A stretch of 64,000 nt of DNA, taken from the NCBI RefSeq assembly GCF_007003975.1, contig NZ_VFTC01000002.1, positions 1 to 64,000 on the forward strand, given 5' to 3'. The notes under the pieces were generated by a model. The model saw nothing but the letters and a program-made list of their open reading frames with translations. It was not told where the DNA came from and ran no database searches. The stretch's first letter is position 1; each line of letters starts with the position of its first letter. Of the stretch, positions 31,194-41,242 are shown piece after piece. Source of the DNA: Mesorhizobium sp. WSM4306. GTDB taxonomy: Bacteria > Pseudomonadota > Alphaproteobacteria > Rhizobiales > Rhizobiaceae. The translations under genes were made by a program, and so were the position numbers.

Positions 31194-31215
31194 GGCAAAA
31201 ATGGGCATTTTTGCC
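31194..31215. promoter_or_regulatory. Perfect 10-bp inverted repeat next to the glnII promoter
   Basis: GGCAAAAATG (31194-31203), two bases, CATTTTTGCC (31206-31215), ending 19 bases before the -24 box. It could be a second regulator site or an intrinsic bend. Confidence 0.45.
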
Positions 31216-31234
31216 GCACCCCGCGCAGCGGAAA

Positions 31235-31250
31235 TGGCACATGACTTGCA
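31235..31250 (+). promoter_or_regulatory. Sigma54 (-24/-12) promoter of glnII
   Basis: TGGCAC-N5-TTGCA: TGGCAC at 31235-31240 and TTGCA at 31246-31250, a perfect match to the sigma54 consensus, 88 bases before the glnII start. GSII genes of rhizobia are NtrC/sigma54 controlled, so this explains nitrogen-limited expression. Confidence 0.88.
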
Positions 31251-31338
31251 TTTTATCGACCGGCAGCCGGCCTGCCGGATGGCTCGGCATGCGCCGGCGT
31301 TATCCAGCTTCGGTGATCAAGCAACGAGAGGCTCTAGA

Positions 31339-32379
31339 ATGACGAAATACAAGCTCGAGTACATCTGGCTCGATGGTTACACCCCGGTCCCCAATCTGCG
31401 CGGCAAGACCCAGATCAAGGAGTTCGCCGAGTTCCCGACGCTCGAGCAGCTGCCACTGTGGGGCTTCGACGGTTCTTCGACGCAGCAGGCCGAAGGCCAC
31501 AGCTCCGATTGCGTGCTGAAGCCGGTCGCCGTGTTCCCCGACCCGGCCCGCACCAATGGCGTGCTGGTGATGTGCGAAGTGATGATGCCCGATGGCGTGA
31601 CGCCGCATGTCTCCAACAAGCGCGCCACCATCCTCGACGACGAGGGCGCCTGGTTCGGCTTCGAGCAGGAATATTTCTTCTACAAGGACGGCCGTCCGCT
31701 CGGCTTCCCCGAGAGCGGCTATCCGGCCCCGCAGGGCCCGTACTACACCGGCGTCGGCTACTCCAATGTCGGCCCGGTTGCACGCCAGATCGTCGAGGAG
31801 CATCTCGACCAGTGTCTCGCCGCCGGCATCAACCACGAAGGCATCAACGCCGAAGTGGCCAAGGGCCAGTGGGAATTCCAGATCTTCGGCAAGGGCTCGA
31901 AAAAAGCTGCCGACCAGATGTGGATGGCCCGCTATCTCTTGCAGCGCCTGACCGAAAAATACGAGATCGACATCGAGTATCACTGCAAGCCGCTCGGCGA
32001 TACCGACTGGAACGGTTCGGGCATGCACGCCAACTTCTCGACCGCCTATATGCGCGAAGTCGGCGGCAAGGCCTATTTCGAAGCGCTGATGGCTCAATTC
32101 GACAAGAACCTGATGGACCACATTGCCGTCTACGGCCCCGACAACGACAAGCGCTTGACCGGCAAGCACGAGACCGCGCCGTGGAACCGCTTCAGCTACG
32201 GCATCGCCGACCGAGGCGCCTCGATCCGGGTGCCGCATTCCTTCGTCAACAATGACTACAAGGGCTACCTGGAAGACCGCCGCCCGAACTCGCAGGGCGA
32301 CCCCTACCAGATCGCCTCGCAGATCCTGAAGACGATCGCGGAAGTTTCGACCAGCGCCCAGGTTTCGGCGGCTGCGTAA
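31339..32379 (+). CDS. glnII: Glutamine synthetase type II (eukaryote-like)
   Basis: 346 residues from ATG 31339 (MTKYKLEYIWLDGYTPVPNLRGKTQI). GSII motifs are LPLWGFDGSSTQQAEG (about 38-53), WFGFEQEYFFYK, GINHEGINAEVAKGQWEFQI, GDTDWNGSGMHANFST and KHETAPWNRFSYGIADRGASIRVP. It makes glutamine from glutamate, ammonia and ATP as an octamer and lacks the adenylylation site of GSI. A longer start (31180) would read through the sigma54 promoter and is rejected. Convergent with glnA across a shared terminator. Confidence 0.96.
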   Translation: MTKYKLEYIWLDGYTPVPNLRGKTQIKEFAEFPTLEQLPLWGFDGSSTQQAEGHSSDCVLKPVAVFPDPARTNGVLVMCEVMMPDGVTPHVSNKRATILDDEGAWFGFEQEYFFYKDGRPLGFPESGYPAPQGPYYTGVGYSNVGPVARQIVEEHLDQCLAAGINHEGINAEVAKGQWEFQIFGKGSKKAADQMWMARYLLQRLTEKYEIDIEYHCKPLGDTDWNGSGMHANFSTAYMREVGGKAYFEALMAQFDKNLMDHIAVYGPDNDKRLTGKHETAPWNRFSYGIADRGASIRVPHSFVNNDYKGYLEDRRPNSQGDPYQIASQILKTIAEVSTSAQVSAAA

Positions 32380-32458
32380 GCATTCGCTGAGGCGGAGACT
32401 TGGTCTCCGCCTCAGCCTGTTCTTCCGGTATCGGACGCCAGACGTCGGTCGTTTGGTC

Positions 32459-32502
32459 AAAGAAAAACCCCGGCGTCTGGACTGACGCCGGGGTTTTTCT
32501 TT
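32459..32502. terminator. Bidirectional terminator shared by glnII and glnA
   Basis: Arms of 19 bases: AAAGAAAAACCCCGGCGTC (32459-32477) and its exact complement (32484-32502), loop TGGACT. It has an A-run before and a T-run after the GC stem. It lies between the two convergent glutamine synthetase genes. Confidence 0.93.
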
Positions 32503-32519
32503 ACTTCGAGACTTGTCGC

Positions 32520-33929
32520 TCAGACCGAATAGTACATGTCGTATTCGACCGGATGCGGGGTCATTTCGAAGCGCATCACTTCGGCCATCTTCAGTTCGAT
32601 GTAGCTGTCGATCTGGTCGTCGTCGAAGACGCCGCCGGCTTTCAGGAAGCCGCGGTCCTTGTCGAGGCTCTGCAGGGCTTCGCGCAGCGAACCGCAGACG
32701 GTCGGGATCTTCTTCAGCTCCTTCGGCGGCAGATCGTAGAGATCCTTGTCCATCGGCTGACCCGGGTGGATCTTGTTCTTGATGCCGTCGAGGCCGGCCA
32801 TCAGCATGGCGGCGAAAGCGAGGTAGGGGTTCGCGCCCGGATCGGGGAAGCGGACCTCGACGCGCTTGGCCTTCGGCGAAGAGCCGAACGGAATGCGGCA
32901 GGAGGCCGAGCGGTTGCGCGCGGAGTAGGCGAGCAGCACCGGGGCTTCATAGCCAGGCACCAGGCGCTTGTAGGAGTTGGTCAGCGGGTTGGTGAAGGCG
33001 TTGATCGCCTTGGCATGCTTGATGATGCCGCCGATGTAGAACAGGCACGACTCCGACAGGCCGGCATATTCATTGCCGGCGAAGGTCGGCTTGCCGCCCT
33101 TCCAGATCGACTGGTGAACGTGCATGCCCGAGCCATTGTCGCCGAAGATCGGCTTCGGCATGAAGGTCGCCGTCTTGCCGTAGGCATTGGCGACCTGGTG
33201 CACGACGTACTTGTAGATCAGCATCTTGTCAGCGTTGCGGACCAGCGTGTCGAACTTGATGCCGAGCTCGTGCTGGGCGGCGGCCACCTCGTGGTGGTGC
33301 TTTTCGACGCGCACGCCCATTTCGGCCAGCACGGTCAGCATTTCGGAGCGCATGTCCTGCGCGCTGTCGATCGGCGGCACCGGGAAATAGCCGCCCTTGA
33401 TACGCGGACGGTGGCCGAGATTGCCGGTCTCGTAGTCGGTGTCGTCGTTGGACGGCAGTTCGGTGGAGTCCAGCTTGAAGCCGGTGTTGTAAGGATCGGC
33501 CTTGTACTTGACGTCGTCGAAGACGAAGAACTCGGCTTCGGGGCCGACATAGATGGTGTCGCCTATGCCTTCCGCCTTCATGTAGGCCTCGGCCTTCTTG
33601 GCGGTGCCGCGCGGGTCGCGGTTGTAGGATTCGCCAGAGACCGGATCAAGGATGTCGCACAGGATGACCATGGTCGACTGGGCGAAGAACGGGTCCATGT
33701 GGACGGTGTCCGGATCGGGCATCAGAACCATGTCGGATTCGTTAATCGCCTTCCAGCCGGCGATCGAGGAGCCGTCGAACATGACGCCGTCGGCGAACAT
33801 GTCTTCCTCGACCTCGATGACATCCATCGTCACGTGCTGCAGCTTGCCCTTCGGATCGGTGAAGCGCAGGTCGACGAATTTCACGTCGTTGTCCTTGATC
33901 TGCTTCATGATGTCTTTGGCTGTCGTCAT
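32520..33929 (-). CDS. glnA: Glutamine synthetase type I
   Basis: 469 residues from ATG 33929 ([25 protein letters not shown]). [41 protein letters not shown] and the adenylylation tyrosine in DKDLYDLPP (Tyr398) are all present, so it is the GlnE-regulated dodecameric GSI. It follows glnB in the same direction with a 58-base spacer, the standard glnBA operon. Confidence 0.97.
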   Translation of the reverse strand: MTTAKDIMKQIKDNDVKFVDLRFTDPKGKLQHVTMDVIEVEEDMFADGVMFDGSSIAGWKAINESDMVLMPDPDTVHMDPFFAQSTMVILCDILDPVSGESYNRDPRGTAKKAEAYMKAEGIGDTIYVGPEAEFFVFDDVKYKADPYNTGFKLDSTELPSNDDTDYETGNLGHRPRIKGGYFPVPPIDSAQDMRSEMLTVLAEMGVRVEKHHHEVAAAQHELGIKFDTLVRNADKMLIYKYVVHQVANAYGKTATFMPKPIFGDNGSGMHVHQSIWKGGKPTFAGNEYAGLSESCLFYIGGIIKHAKAINAFTNPLTNSYKRLVPGYEAPVLLAYSARNRSASCRIPFGSSPKAKRVEVRFPDPGANPYLAFAAMLMAGLDGIKNKIHPGQPMDKDLYDLPPKELKKIPTVCGSLREALQSLDKDRGFLKAGGVFDDDQIDSYIELKMAEVMRFEMTPHPVEYDMYYSV

Positions 33930-33987
33930 GTCGTTTCTTCCCTGTGTGATGACGTTTCGAGGAGACGCTAATCTGAAATCAGAAAGC

Positions 33988-34383
<396 letters not shown>

Positions 34384-34386
34384 TCA

Positions 34387-34402
34387 AGCACGAACTGTGC
34401 CA
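34387..34402 (-). promoter_or_regulatory. Sigma54-type promoter of glnBA
   Basis: On the minus strand TGGCAC-N5-GTGCT, one mismatch from TGGCAC-N5-TTGCW, 60 bases before the glnB ATG. The surrounding 370-base divergent spacer (34327-34696) between glnB and nnrDE holds no other gene that I can see. I did not find a convincing NtrC pair. Confidence 0.7.
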
Positions 34403-34696
34403 ATTTCAGCCCACGAGAAGCGGTTTCGCGCAATTCCAATGCCGCGCCGGGCCGGGATGCACATTCGCGTCATCCACTGCTTCGGAAGCGGCGCGGGTGT
34501 TCGGAGCCTACACATTGCTGCTGAAGGCGTCTGCACGATAATTAGGCAGATCGCGCATTTTGCGGGCGGCATGCATCGCGGCTTCCAAGGGATTGGCTGC
34601 ACGCCAGCTCGGCGCCTGGCCGTTTGCTTCGAACTCGAAACTGGACAATGCTCGACCGGCACAAAGAGCCTTGAGCGAAATACGGATCGGCAATCC

Positions 34697-36220
34697 ATGA
34701 GCAACGAAGTCTTGTCGCCGGCCGAGATGGCGGAGGCCGACCGGCTGGCGATCGCGGCCGGTCCGCTCGACGGCTATGGCCTGATGCAACGCGCCGGCGA
34801 GGCGGTCGCGGCGGTGGTGCTGGCGCGCTATCCCGCCGCAAGCCGTGTGCACGTGCTGTGCGGCCCCGGCAACAATGGCGGCGACGGCTATGTTGTGGCG
34901 CGGTTGCTTGGGGAAAGTGGTGTCGATGTCACGCTGTGGGTGTCCGGTGAACCGAGGGCAGGCAGCGATGCGGCGATTGCCACGGCCGAATGCTCGCTGG
35001 AGCGCCGGCCCCTGGCGACTTTCGTCGCTGAGCAGGGCTCGTTGATTATCGATGCTCTCTATGGCGCGGGGCTGTCCAAGGACCTCTCGGGTGATGCGGC
35101 GCGTGCCGTAGACATTGCCGCCGGCCTGTCTGTCGTTGCCGTCGATTTGCCTTCAGGTGTTTCCGGTGACAGCGGCCACATTCTCGGCACGGCGTTTCGT
35201 GCCGATATCACCGTCACATTCGCGCGCAAGAAACCGGGGCACCTGCTGTTGCCCGGTCGCGAGCGATGCGGCGAGATCGTTGTCGCCGATATCGGCATCG
35301 GCAACGGCATCATCGCGCAGGTCGCGTCGCGGACGTTGGAAAACAAGCCAATGTCCTGGCTCAGGGAGTTGCCCGTACCCACGGTCGACACGCACAAGTA
35401 CAAGCGGGGCCATGTCGGGGTCTTTTCCGGCGGACCATCGGCGACGGGTGCGGCGCGGTTGTCAGCTCTTGCCGCAGCAAGAAGCGGGGCAGGGGCGGTC
35501 ACCGTGCTGTCGCCGGGAAATGCCATGCAGGTCAATGCCGCGCATCTGACCTCGATCATGCTGCGCAAGACCGATGCTATCGAGGATGTGCACGACTTTC
35601 TCGGTGATCGCCGGTCGTCGAGCTTCGTGCTTGGCCCGGGTTTCGGTGTCGGTGACAAGGCGCGCGATTTCGCCCTCGCCGTGCTCGCCGGAAAACGGCA
35701 AGAGGGTGGTGTCGAGGGGCTGGTGCTTGATGCCGACGGCATCACGTCGTTCCGCAACGCGGCCTCAACGCTGTTCGAGGCGGCCAGCAGGCCGGATGCG
35801 CCAGCACTGGTCATGACGCCGCATGAGGGTGAGTTCGGCCGGCTGTTCCCTGATATCGCTGATGACAAAAGCCTGTCCAAGCTCGCCAGCGCGCGCGCGG
35901 CGGCGGCGCGCGCCAATGCCACTGTCATCTACAAGGGCGCCGACACGGTGATCGCGGCACCCGACGGTCGGGCGGCGATCAACAGCAATGGCGCGCCATG
36001 GTTGGCTACTGCCGGGTCGGGCGATGTGTTGGCAGGCATGATTGCCGGGCTCTTGGCGCAAAGCATGCCATGCTTCGAAGCAGCCTGCGCCGCAGTCTGG
36101 ATCCATGCAGAAGCCGGCAGCCGCTTCGGTCCGGGGCTGATCGCCGAGGATCTGCCGCTGGCGCTGGTTCCGGTGCTGCAGGAGCTGGTCGAAGCCCGGC
36201 AGAAAGTGCCGATCGGATGA
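34697..36220 (+). CDS. nnr: Bifunctional NAD(P)H-hydrate epimerase / ADP-dependent dehydratase
   Basis: 507 residues from ATG 34697 (MSNEVLSPAEMAEADRLAI). The N-terminal YjeF domain (about 1-215) holds GPGNNGGDGYVVARLL and the catalytic Asp in LIIDALYGAGL, and epimerises NAD(P)HX. The C-terminal ribokinase-like domain (about 230-500) has KRGHVGVFSGG, LVMTPHEGEFGRLF and the nucleotide-site GSGDVLAGMIAGLL. Together they repair hydrated NAD(P)H. It is divergent from glnB. Its TGA overlaps the ATG of the next gene. Confidence 0.93.
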   Translation: MSNEVLSPAEMAEADRLAIAAGPLDGYGLMQRAGEAVAAVVLARYPAASRVHVLCGPGNNGGDGYVVARLLGESGVDVTLWVSGEPRAGSDAAIATAECSLERRPLATFVAEQGSLIIDALYGAGLSKDLSGDAARAVDIAAGLSVVAVDLPSGVSGDSGHILGTAFRADITVTFARKKPGHLLLPGRERCGEIVVADIGIGNGIIAQVASRTLENKPMSWLRELPVPTVDTHKYKRGHVGVFSGGPSATGAARLSALAAARSGAGAVTVLSPGNAMQVNAAHLTSIMLRKTDAIEDVHDFLGDRRSSSFVLGPGFGVGDKARDFALAVLAGKRQEGGVEGLVLDADGITSFRNAASTLFEAASRPDAPALVMTPHEGEFGRLFPDIADDKSLSKLASARAAAARANATVIYKGADTVIAAPDGRAAINSNGAPWLATAGSGDVLAGMIAGLLAQSMPCFEAACAAVWIHAEAGSRFGPGLIAEDLPLALVPVLQELVEARQKVPIG

Positions 36221-38217
36221 GGCATTTCGCGTTCGTCCTCGCGGCCGTCATGGCGCTGTTCGCGTCGCATGGCGTGCGCGCCGAGCAGCCGGTGACCATC
36301 GTCGACGATCCGGCGGTGCTCGCCGCCCTCGATGCCAAGGGCTTTGGCTTCTCAGGCCTATTTGCCGTCGACGGCGACGACGATCTGAAGACCCTCTACA
36401 ACGAGGCGCCGGCCTATCATGCTGTTGTCGACATGGTGGCGGCCGATGTTGCCAAACTGCGGGCCGAGATGAAGGCCGGCGGGCGCATGCTCCATGAGGT
36501 GACCGACGGCAATGTCGGCCGCATCATGGACATGCGCTGGCTGAAGACTGAAGCCGCGCGCTTCCGGCTGGTCGGTGTCGTCAACCGGCTCGACCGGCGC
36601 GATTTCGCTTCCCTGTCGGGCGATAAAAGCTGTGGCGAGGTGCGCTTTATCTATCGTCTTGCCTATAGTTTTCGCAAGAACGGCAAGGTTCTGGCCTCGC
36701 GGCTGCCGTTCAACTTCAACGCCGTCTACAGCGTGGCGCCCGATGCCGATGGCGGTTGTGTCGGCGTTGCCGGGCGCTGGACGCCGCAGCTCGATGAAAA
36801 CGTCGATGCCGGCTGGCTGGCCGGCGGGCCGCTGGAACCGGAGGAACTGACTTTCAAGCAGCTCGAGCTCAACGCGCAGGTGGTGCGCTTTCCCTCGGGG
36901 CAGGAGACCGAGTTCGGCGGGCAGGCGGCCTACCTCATGCGGATCTTTGGCATCGATGGCGCCACCGTCGTCGAGAAGCCGCTGGAGAATACGCCTGACA
37001 CCGCGCGGCTCGCGGACGATGCGGCACTGAAGAAAAGGCTCGCCGATTATGTCAGCGCCAATGTCGCGGCGGTCGATCTCGGCGTCTACGAAATCCCCGA
37101 CGAATTCCTGGCGAAGAAGATCATCTCGTGGTCGACCTTCGGCAGCGCGAGACAGGCCAATCATCCGTTTACCCCACTGTTCCAGCCAGCGGATTTCGCC
37201 GGCCTCGACTATGCAGCGCTGAAACTGGTGCGCACACCGGAGGCGCTGGTCGAACGGCTGGACAATGGCGCCTGCCATGGCTGCCACCAGGCAGGCTCGA
37301 CCGCCGGCTTTCATTTCATCGGCCTCGACGACAAGACGACGTCACCGCTCAACCGCATTGAGGTCGGCATCTCGCCGCATCTCCATGCCGAGATCCCGCG
37401 GCGCGAAGCCTGGTTGCGCGCAACGCAGGAGGGAAAGGAGCCGAACCGGTATAGGCCGCTGTCCTTCGCGCCGCCGGCGACGTGGACAGATACCGGTGAT
37501 GTCGACTATGCGCCCGCCGAGATGGCGATGCCGTGCCTGATGCCGAACGATGGCAAGCGCTTCGGCGCGACCTGGCAATGCGGCGGCGGCACCGTCTGCA
37601 CGCCGCTGGCGACCGTATCAGGCGTGCGCACCACGTTGGCGCAGTGTCTGCTGCCGAAGGACAGCCCAAAGATGTTTTCCGGCCATCCCTGCCTGACCGG
37701 CTCGATCGCCAGCAACGCGTCGCAGCCTTTCAACGACCGCTACAAGATCACCGGCCAGTTCGCAGCCTTCGCGCCGACCTTTTCGCGAACCGCCTACACC
37801 TGCCGGCCGCCGAAGATCGGCGTGCCGGCGGGCATTGCTTACCGCGCCTGCGACGACAAGGACCGCAGCTTCGCCGCCTTCAAGGCGGGAAAGCCGATGC
37901 CGGATGAAATCTGCGGCCTGGTCGGCGGCAAAAAGTTCGACACTTGCGTGGCGACCAACAATTTCGATCAGTGTCTCGGCGGCGCGGTCAACCGCGGCAA
38001 CCGGCCGGCATGCTCGGCCGATCATTTCTGCCGCGAGGATTACATGTGCCAGTCACTGCCGTCGGATACGCCGGGCGCCGCCAAGGTGAAAGGCATCGGC
38101 TTCTGCTCGCCGACCTATTTCATCTTCCAGATGCGCATCGACAACCACGCGACACCCTGGGCGAGTGCCACCGATGCTACCAGGGATGCTGGGTTCGGCG
38201 CGGCGGAAGAGGAGTAG
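36217..38217 (+). CDS. Secreted cysteine-rich protein with one CXXCH motif, function unknown
   Basis: 666 residues, starting inside the nnr stop (ATGA). A Sec signal peptide spans about 1-22 (MRHFAFVLAAVMALFASHGVRA). A single CHGCH at residues 353-357 (ACHGCHQAGSTAGFHF) fits covalent haem c attachment. Some 16 further cysteines lie elsewhere, most after residue 440 (MPCLMP, WQCGGGTVC, CREDYMC), suggesting several disulfides. I do not recognise a named domain. The protein is presumably periplasmic. Its coupling to NAD(P)HX repair has no evident functional logic. Confidence 0.8.
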   Translation: MRHFAFVLAAVMALFASHGVRAEQPVTIVDDPAVLAALDAKGFGFSGLFAVDGDDDLKTLYNEAPAYHAVVDMVAADVAKLRAEMKAGGRMLHEVTDGNVGRIMDMRWLKTEAARFRLVGVVNRLDRRDFASLSGDKSCGEVRFIYRLAYSFRKNGKVLASRLPFNFNAVYSVAPDADGGCVGVAGRWTPQLDENVDAGWLAGGPLEPEELTFKQLELNAQVVRFPSGQETEFGGQAAYLMRIFGIDGATVVEKPLENTPDTARLADDAALKKRLADYVSANVAAVDLGVYEIPDEFLAKKIISWSTFGSARQANHPFTPLFQPADFAGLDYAALKLVRTPEALVERLDNGACHGCHQAGSTAGFHFIGLDDKTTSPLNRIEVGISPHLHAEIPRREAWLRATQEGKEPNRYRPLSFAPPATWTDTGDVDYAPAEMAMPCLMPNDGKRFGATWQCGGGTVCTPLATVSGVRTTLAQCLLPKDSPKMFSGHPCLTGSIASNASQPFNDRYKITGQFAAFAPTFSRTAYTCRPPKIGVPAGIAYRACDDKDRSFAAFKAGKPMPDEICGLVGGKKFDTCVATNNFDQCLGGAVNRGNRPACSADHFCREDYMCQSLPSDTPGAAKVKGIGFCSPTYFIFQMRIDNHATPWASATDATRDAGFGAAEEE

Positions 38218-38226
38218 GCTCCTAGC

Positions 38227-39297
38227 TCAGCGCTGGAGATAGTCTTCTGTCTCAGCGGTCCATTTGGCATTGAATTCCGCGATATGCCGTTCGGCGGCAC
38301 TCGAAGTCACCAGCGTCGAGAGGGCGGTTGCCGCTATCGGGTTCAGATCGGGCGGCTCGGCATAGCCAAGCGCGGCCAGCCTTTGCGCCCATGATGGATG
38401 GGTGGATTTTTCGCGCTGCGGGCTTTCCCACGCCTTGCGGGCAAAGGCATTCAGGCAAGCGGGCTCGCGCAACTCTCCGGCGGTGCCCAGGAGCCGATCG
38501 AGCAGCGGTCGTGGCGCACGTAGCGCACCCCGCAACTCGTGTTCCAGGGGATCATAGACCTTTTCTTTGAAATGCGTGTCCGCGGCGCCGATGAGCAACA
38601 GAGCGCGGGCAGCTTGAGCCGCATCGCCGGAGGATGCCGCGTGCCGGTCCGCCTTGATTTCAGCATCGCGCGACAGCCGGATGGTTTCCCGTTCCAGGGA
38701 TTGCGACAGCCAGCCGATTGCGGCGTATAGCAGACTGCCGGTAATCGTAGCACCGGGCGGGGCGTACTCGAAGACAAATCCGAAACCGTTTTCGAACTCA
38801 GCCAGATTGAGGCTGCCATTGGTGTCTTTGTTGCGCACATGCGCGTCCTCATGGGCGAGGATGGCGGCAAAGGCTGTCTCATCGGTTACGGCCAGCATGG
38901 GAATGCCGACGGTCAGGAACAGGCGGTTGCCGAGAAGGCCAAAAAGCGTGCGCTCTTCGTGCACGCTGGCATTCAGGTCGTCCTCTAGTACGACAACCGT
39001 CCGCGCTGCCCGGCGCGGCCCGGCGACGCTCCGCCAGAGCGCCCACAGGCCAGGCGCCTCCGCTTCGCTGATGCCCTTGACCTTGCTGCGCCGAAAGCCG
39101 GCAAACAATGTGCCGAACAGGAACGCCAACGCGGTGGTCGCGATCGGCATGGCGACGAAACCGCTGGCAATGAACCAGATCGGATGGCTGTCGAGCAGGG
39201 ACATCCAGACGCAGAAAATGATGAGAGCGGGGACAACGAAAAGCAGGACCGCGAACCTGCCGAACCGCCGCCCGACGCTGATGATCAGTCGCGACAT
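38227..39297 (-). CDS. Membrane-bound M48-like metallopeptidase
   Basis: 356 residues. Two N-terminal membrane segments (about 12-35 and 42-65) precede the zinc motif HEDAH (HEXXH) in AILAHEDAHVRNKDTNG (about residue 170). A second hydrophobic stretch follows, then DAEIKADRHAA, in which a Glu/Asp serves as third ligand in M48 enzymes. HtpX/CAAX-protease-like architecture. Its substrate is unknown. It starts seven bases after pccB ends, suggesting cotranscription. Confidence 0.75.
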   Translation of the reverse strand: MSRLIISVGRRFGRFAVLLFVVPALIIFCVWMSLLDSHPIWFIASGFVAMPIATTALAFLFGTLFAGFRRSKVKGISEAEAPGLWALWRSVAGPRRAARTVVVLEDDLNASVHEERTLFGLLGNRLFLTVGIPMLAVTDETAFAAILAHEDAHVRNKDTNGSLNLAEFENGFGFVFEYAPPGATITGSLLYAAIGWLSQSLERETIRLSRDAEIKADRHAASSGDAAQAARALLLIGAADTHFKEKVYDPLEHELRGALRAPRPLLDRLLGTAGELREPACLNAFARKAWESPQREKSTHPSWAQRLAALGYAEPPDLNPIAATALSTLVTSSAAERHIAEFNAKWTAETEDYLQR

Positions 39298-39304
39298 CGG
39301 TGGA

Positions 39305-40837
39305 CTACAACGGAATGTTGTCGTGCTTCTTCCAGGGGTTCTGCATGTCCTTGTTGCGCAGCATCCTGAGTGCGCGGGCAATGCGGCGGCGGGTTGAGTG
39401 CGGCATGATCACCTCGTCGACGTAGCCGCGTTCGGCGGCGACGAAGGGTGACAGGAAGCGATCCTCGTAAGCCTTTGTATGCACTGCGATCTTCCCGGCA
39501 TCGCCGATATCCTTGCGGTAGATGATCTCGACCGCGCCCCTGGCGCCCATCACCGCGATCTGCGCCGTCGGCCAGGCATAGTTCATGTCGCCGCGCAGAT
39601 GTTTTGAGGCCATCACGTCATAGGCGCCGCCATACGCTTTGCGGGTGATGACGGTGATTTTCGGCACGGTCGCTTCGGCATAAGCGAACAGCAGCTTGGC
39701 GCCATGCTTGATCAGGCCGCCATATTCCTGCGCGGTGCCAGGCAGGAAGCCGGGGACATCGACAAAGGTGACGATGGGAATGGAAAAACAGTCGCAGAAG
39801 CGCACGAAGCGCGCCGCCTTGCGGCTGGCGTCGGAATCGAGCACGCCGGCCAGCACCATCGGCTGGTTGGCGACGAAGCCGACCGTGCGGCCCTCGACGC
39901 GGCCGAAACCGGTGACGATGTTTTTGGCAAAGCTCTGCTGGATCTCGAAGAAATCGCCTTCATCGGCAACCTTCAGGATCAGCTCCTTGATATCGTATGG
40001 CTTGTTGGCGTTGTCCGGGATCAGCCGGTCGAGCGACAAATCGTGATCGGTGACCGACTGGTAGCATTCGATCTCGGGAAGCTCCGACGTGTTGGAGGCC
40101 GGCAGCAGATCGACCAGCCGGCGCATCTGCAGGAGCGCCTCAACGTCATTGTCGTAGGCGCCGTCGGCGATCGAGGATTTGGTCGTGTGGACGGAGGCGC
40201 CGCCAAGGCTCTCGGCGGTCACCGTCTCGTTGGTGACGGTTTTGACCACATCCGGTCCGGTGACGAACATGTAGGAGGTGTCGCGGACCATGAAGATGAA
40301 GTCGGTCATGGCGGGCGAATAGACGTCGCCGCCCGCGCACGGGCCCATGATCACGGAAATCTGCGGAATGACGCCCGAGGCCAGCACGTTGCGCTGGAAG
40401 ATTTCGGCATAGCCGCCAAGGGCCGCCACGCCTTCCTGGATGCGGGCGCCGCCGGCGTCATAGAGGCCGATGATCGGCGCCCGGTTGCGCAGCGCCATCT
40501 CTTGCACCTTGATGACCTTCTCGGCATGCGCTTCCGAAAGCGAGCCGCCGAACACGGTGAAGTCCTTGGCGAAGAGATAGACCGGACGGCCGTTGACTGT
40601 GCCCCAGCCGGTGACGACGCCGTCGCCGGCGATCTTGGTCTTCTCCATGCCGAAATCGGTCGAGCGATGCTCGACATACATGTCGAATTCCTCGAACGAG
40701 CCTTCGTCGAGGAACACCTCGATGCGTTCGCGCGCCGTGAGCTTGCCCTTCTTGTGCTGGGCGTCGATGCGCGCCTTGCCGCCGCCCATGCGGGCGATGT
40801 CCCGGCGGCGCTCGAGTTCCTTCAGCACGTCCTTCAT
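39305..40837 (-). CDS. pccB: Acyl-CoA carboxylase carboxyltransferase subunit, probable propionyl-CoA carboxylase beta
   Basis: 510 residues from ATG 40837 ([20 protein letters not shown]). Crotonase-fold halves are visible: [24 protein letters not shown] (about 120-143), [17 protein letters not shown], then [34 protein letters not shown] and [11 protein letters not shown]. It transfers carboxybiotin CO2 to propionyl-CoA to give methylmalonyl-CoA. The biotin-carrying alpha subunit is not in the window. GGGGA precedes the ATG. PccB is favoured over methylcrotonyl or acetyl specificity by overall similarity. Confidence 0.9.
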   Translation of the reverse strand: MKDVLKELERRRDIARMGGGKARIDAQHKKGKLTARERIEVFLDEGSFEEFDMYVEHRSTDFGMEKTKIAGDGVVTGWGTVNGRPVYLFAKDFTVFGGSLSEAHAEKVIKVQEMALRNRAPIIGLYDAGGARIQEGVAALGGYAEIFQRNVLASGVIPQISVIMGPCAGGDVYSPAMTDFIFMVRDTSYMFVTGPDVVKTVTNETVTAESLGGASVHTTKSSIADGAYDNDVEALLQMRRLVDLLPASNTSELPEIECYQSVTDHDLSLDRLIPDNANKPYDIKELILKVADEGDFFEIQQSFAKNIVTGFGRVEGRTVGFVANQPMVLAGVLDSDASRKAARFVRFCDCFSIPIVTFVDVPGFLPGTAQEYGGLIKHGAKLLFAYAEATVPKITVITRKAYGGAYDVMASKHLRGDMNYAWPTAQIAVMGARGAVEIIYRKDIGDAGKIAVHTKAYEDRFLSPFVAAERGYVDEVIMPHSTRRRIARALRMLRNKDMQNPWKKHDNIPL

Positions 40838-41242
40838 CGCTCGGTCCCCAGAAATGGAAGCTGTGTTTGTGGTAATGATGCCTGCAGGCGCGCGCAAGCG
40901 CCGCTTTCGCCCTCGATTTTGCTGCGCTGCAACATGACGCCTCTTGCATTCCGGGGCGAACTCAGCCATATGCAGCCCATAGGCGCTTGGGCCGGGAGAT
41001 TCCGGCCTTCTCGACGAATGAGACTGGTTGCGTCTGTTTTCCCTCTTTCCGTTAAATCGACTTTAGGTCGATCGGCAAGGTGGCGAAAAAGCCCCGTGGC
41101 ATGATGCCTGCGGGCACGACAGCGCAGCCGAGCGGACGTCATCGTCCGCCCGCCTTGTCGTTTCATATCAATTTACTCGACAGCAGGTTGCGCCCTGCCG
41201 CGTCGATGTTTGCGGCCATCGGCCGCGTGAAAGAAGACTATT
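40838..41242. other. Divergent spacer pccB / DEAD-box helicase
   Basis: 405 bases without a convincing gene on either strand. It contains a perfect hairpin with arms GCGGACG (41132-41138) and CGTCCGC (41143-41149) about 95 bases before the helicase start, in what is probably its 5' leader. Long leaders are common for cold-induced RNA helicases, but no known motif was recognised. Confidence 0.5.
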
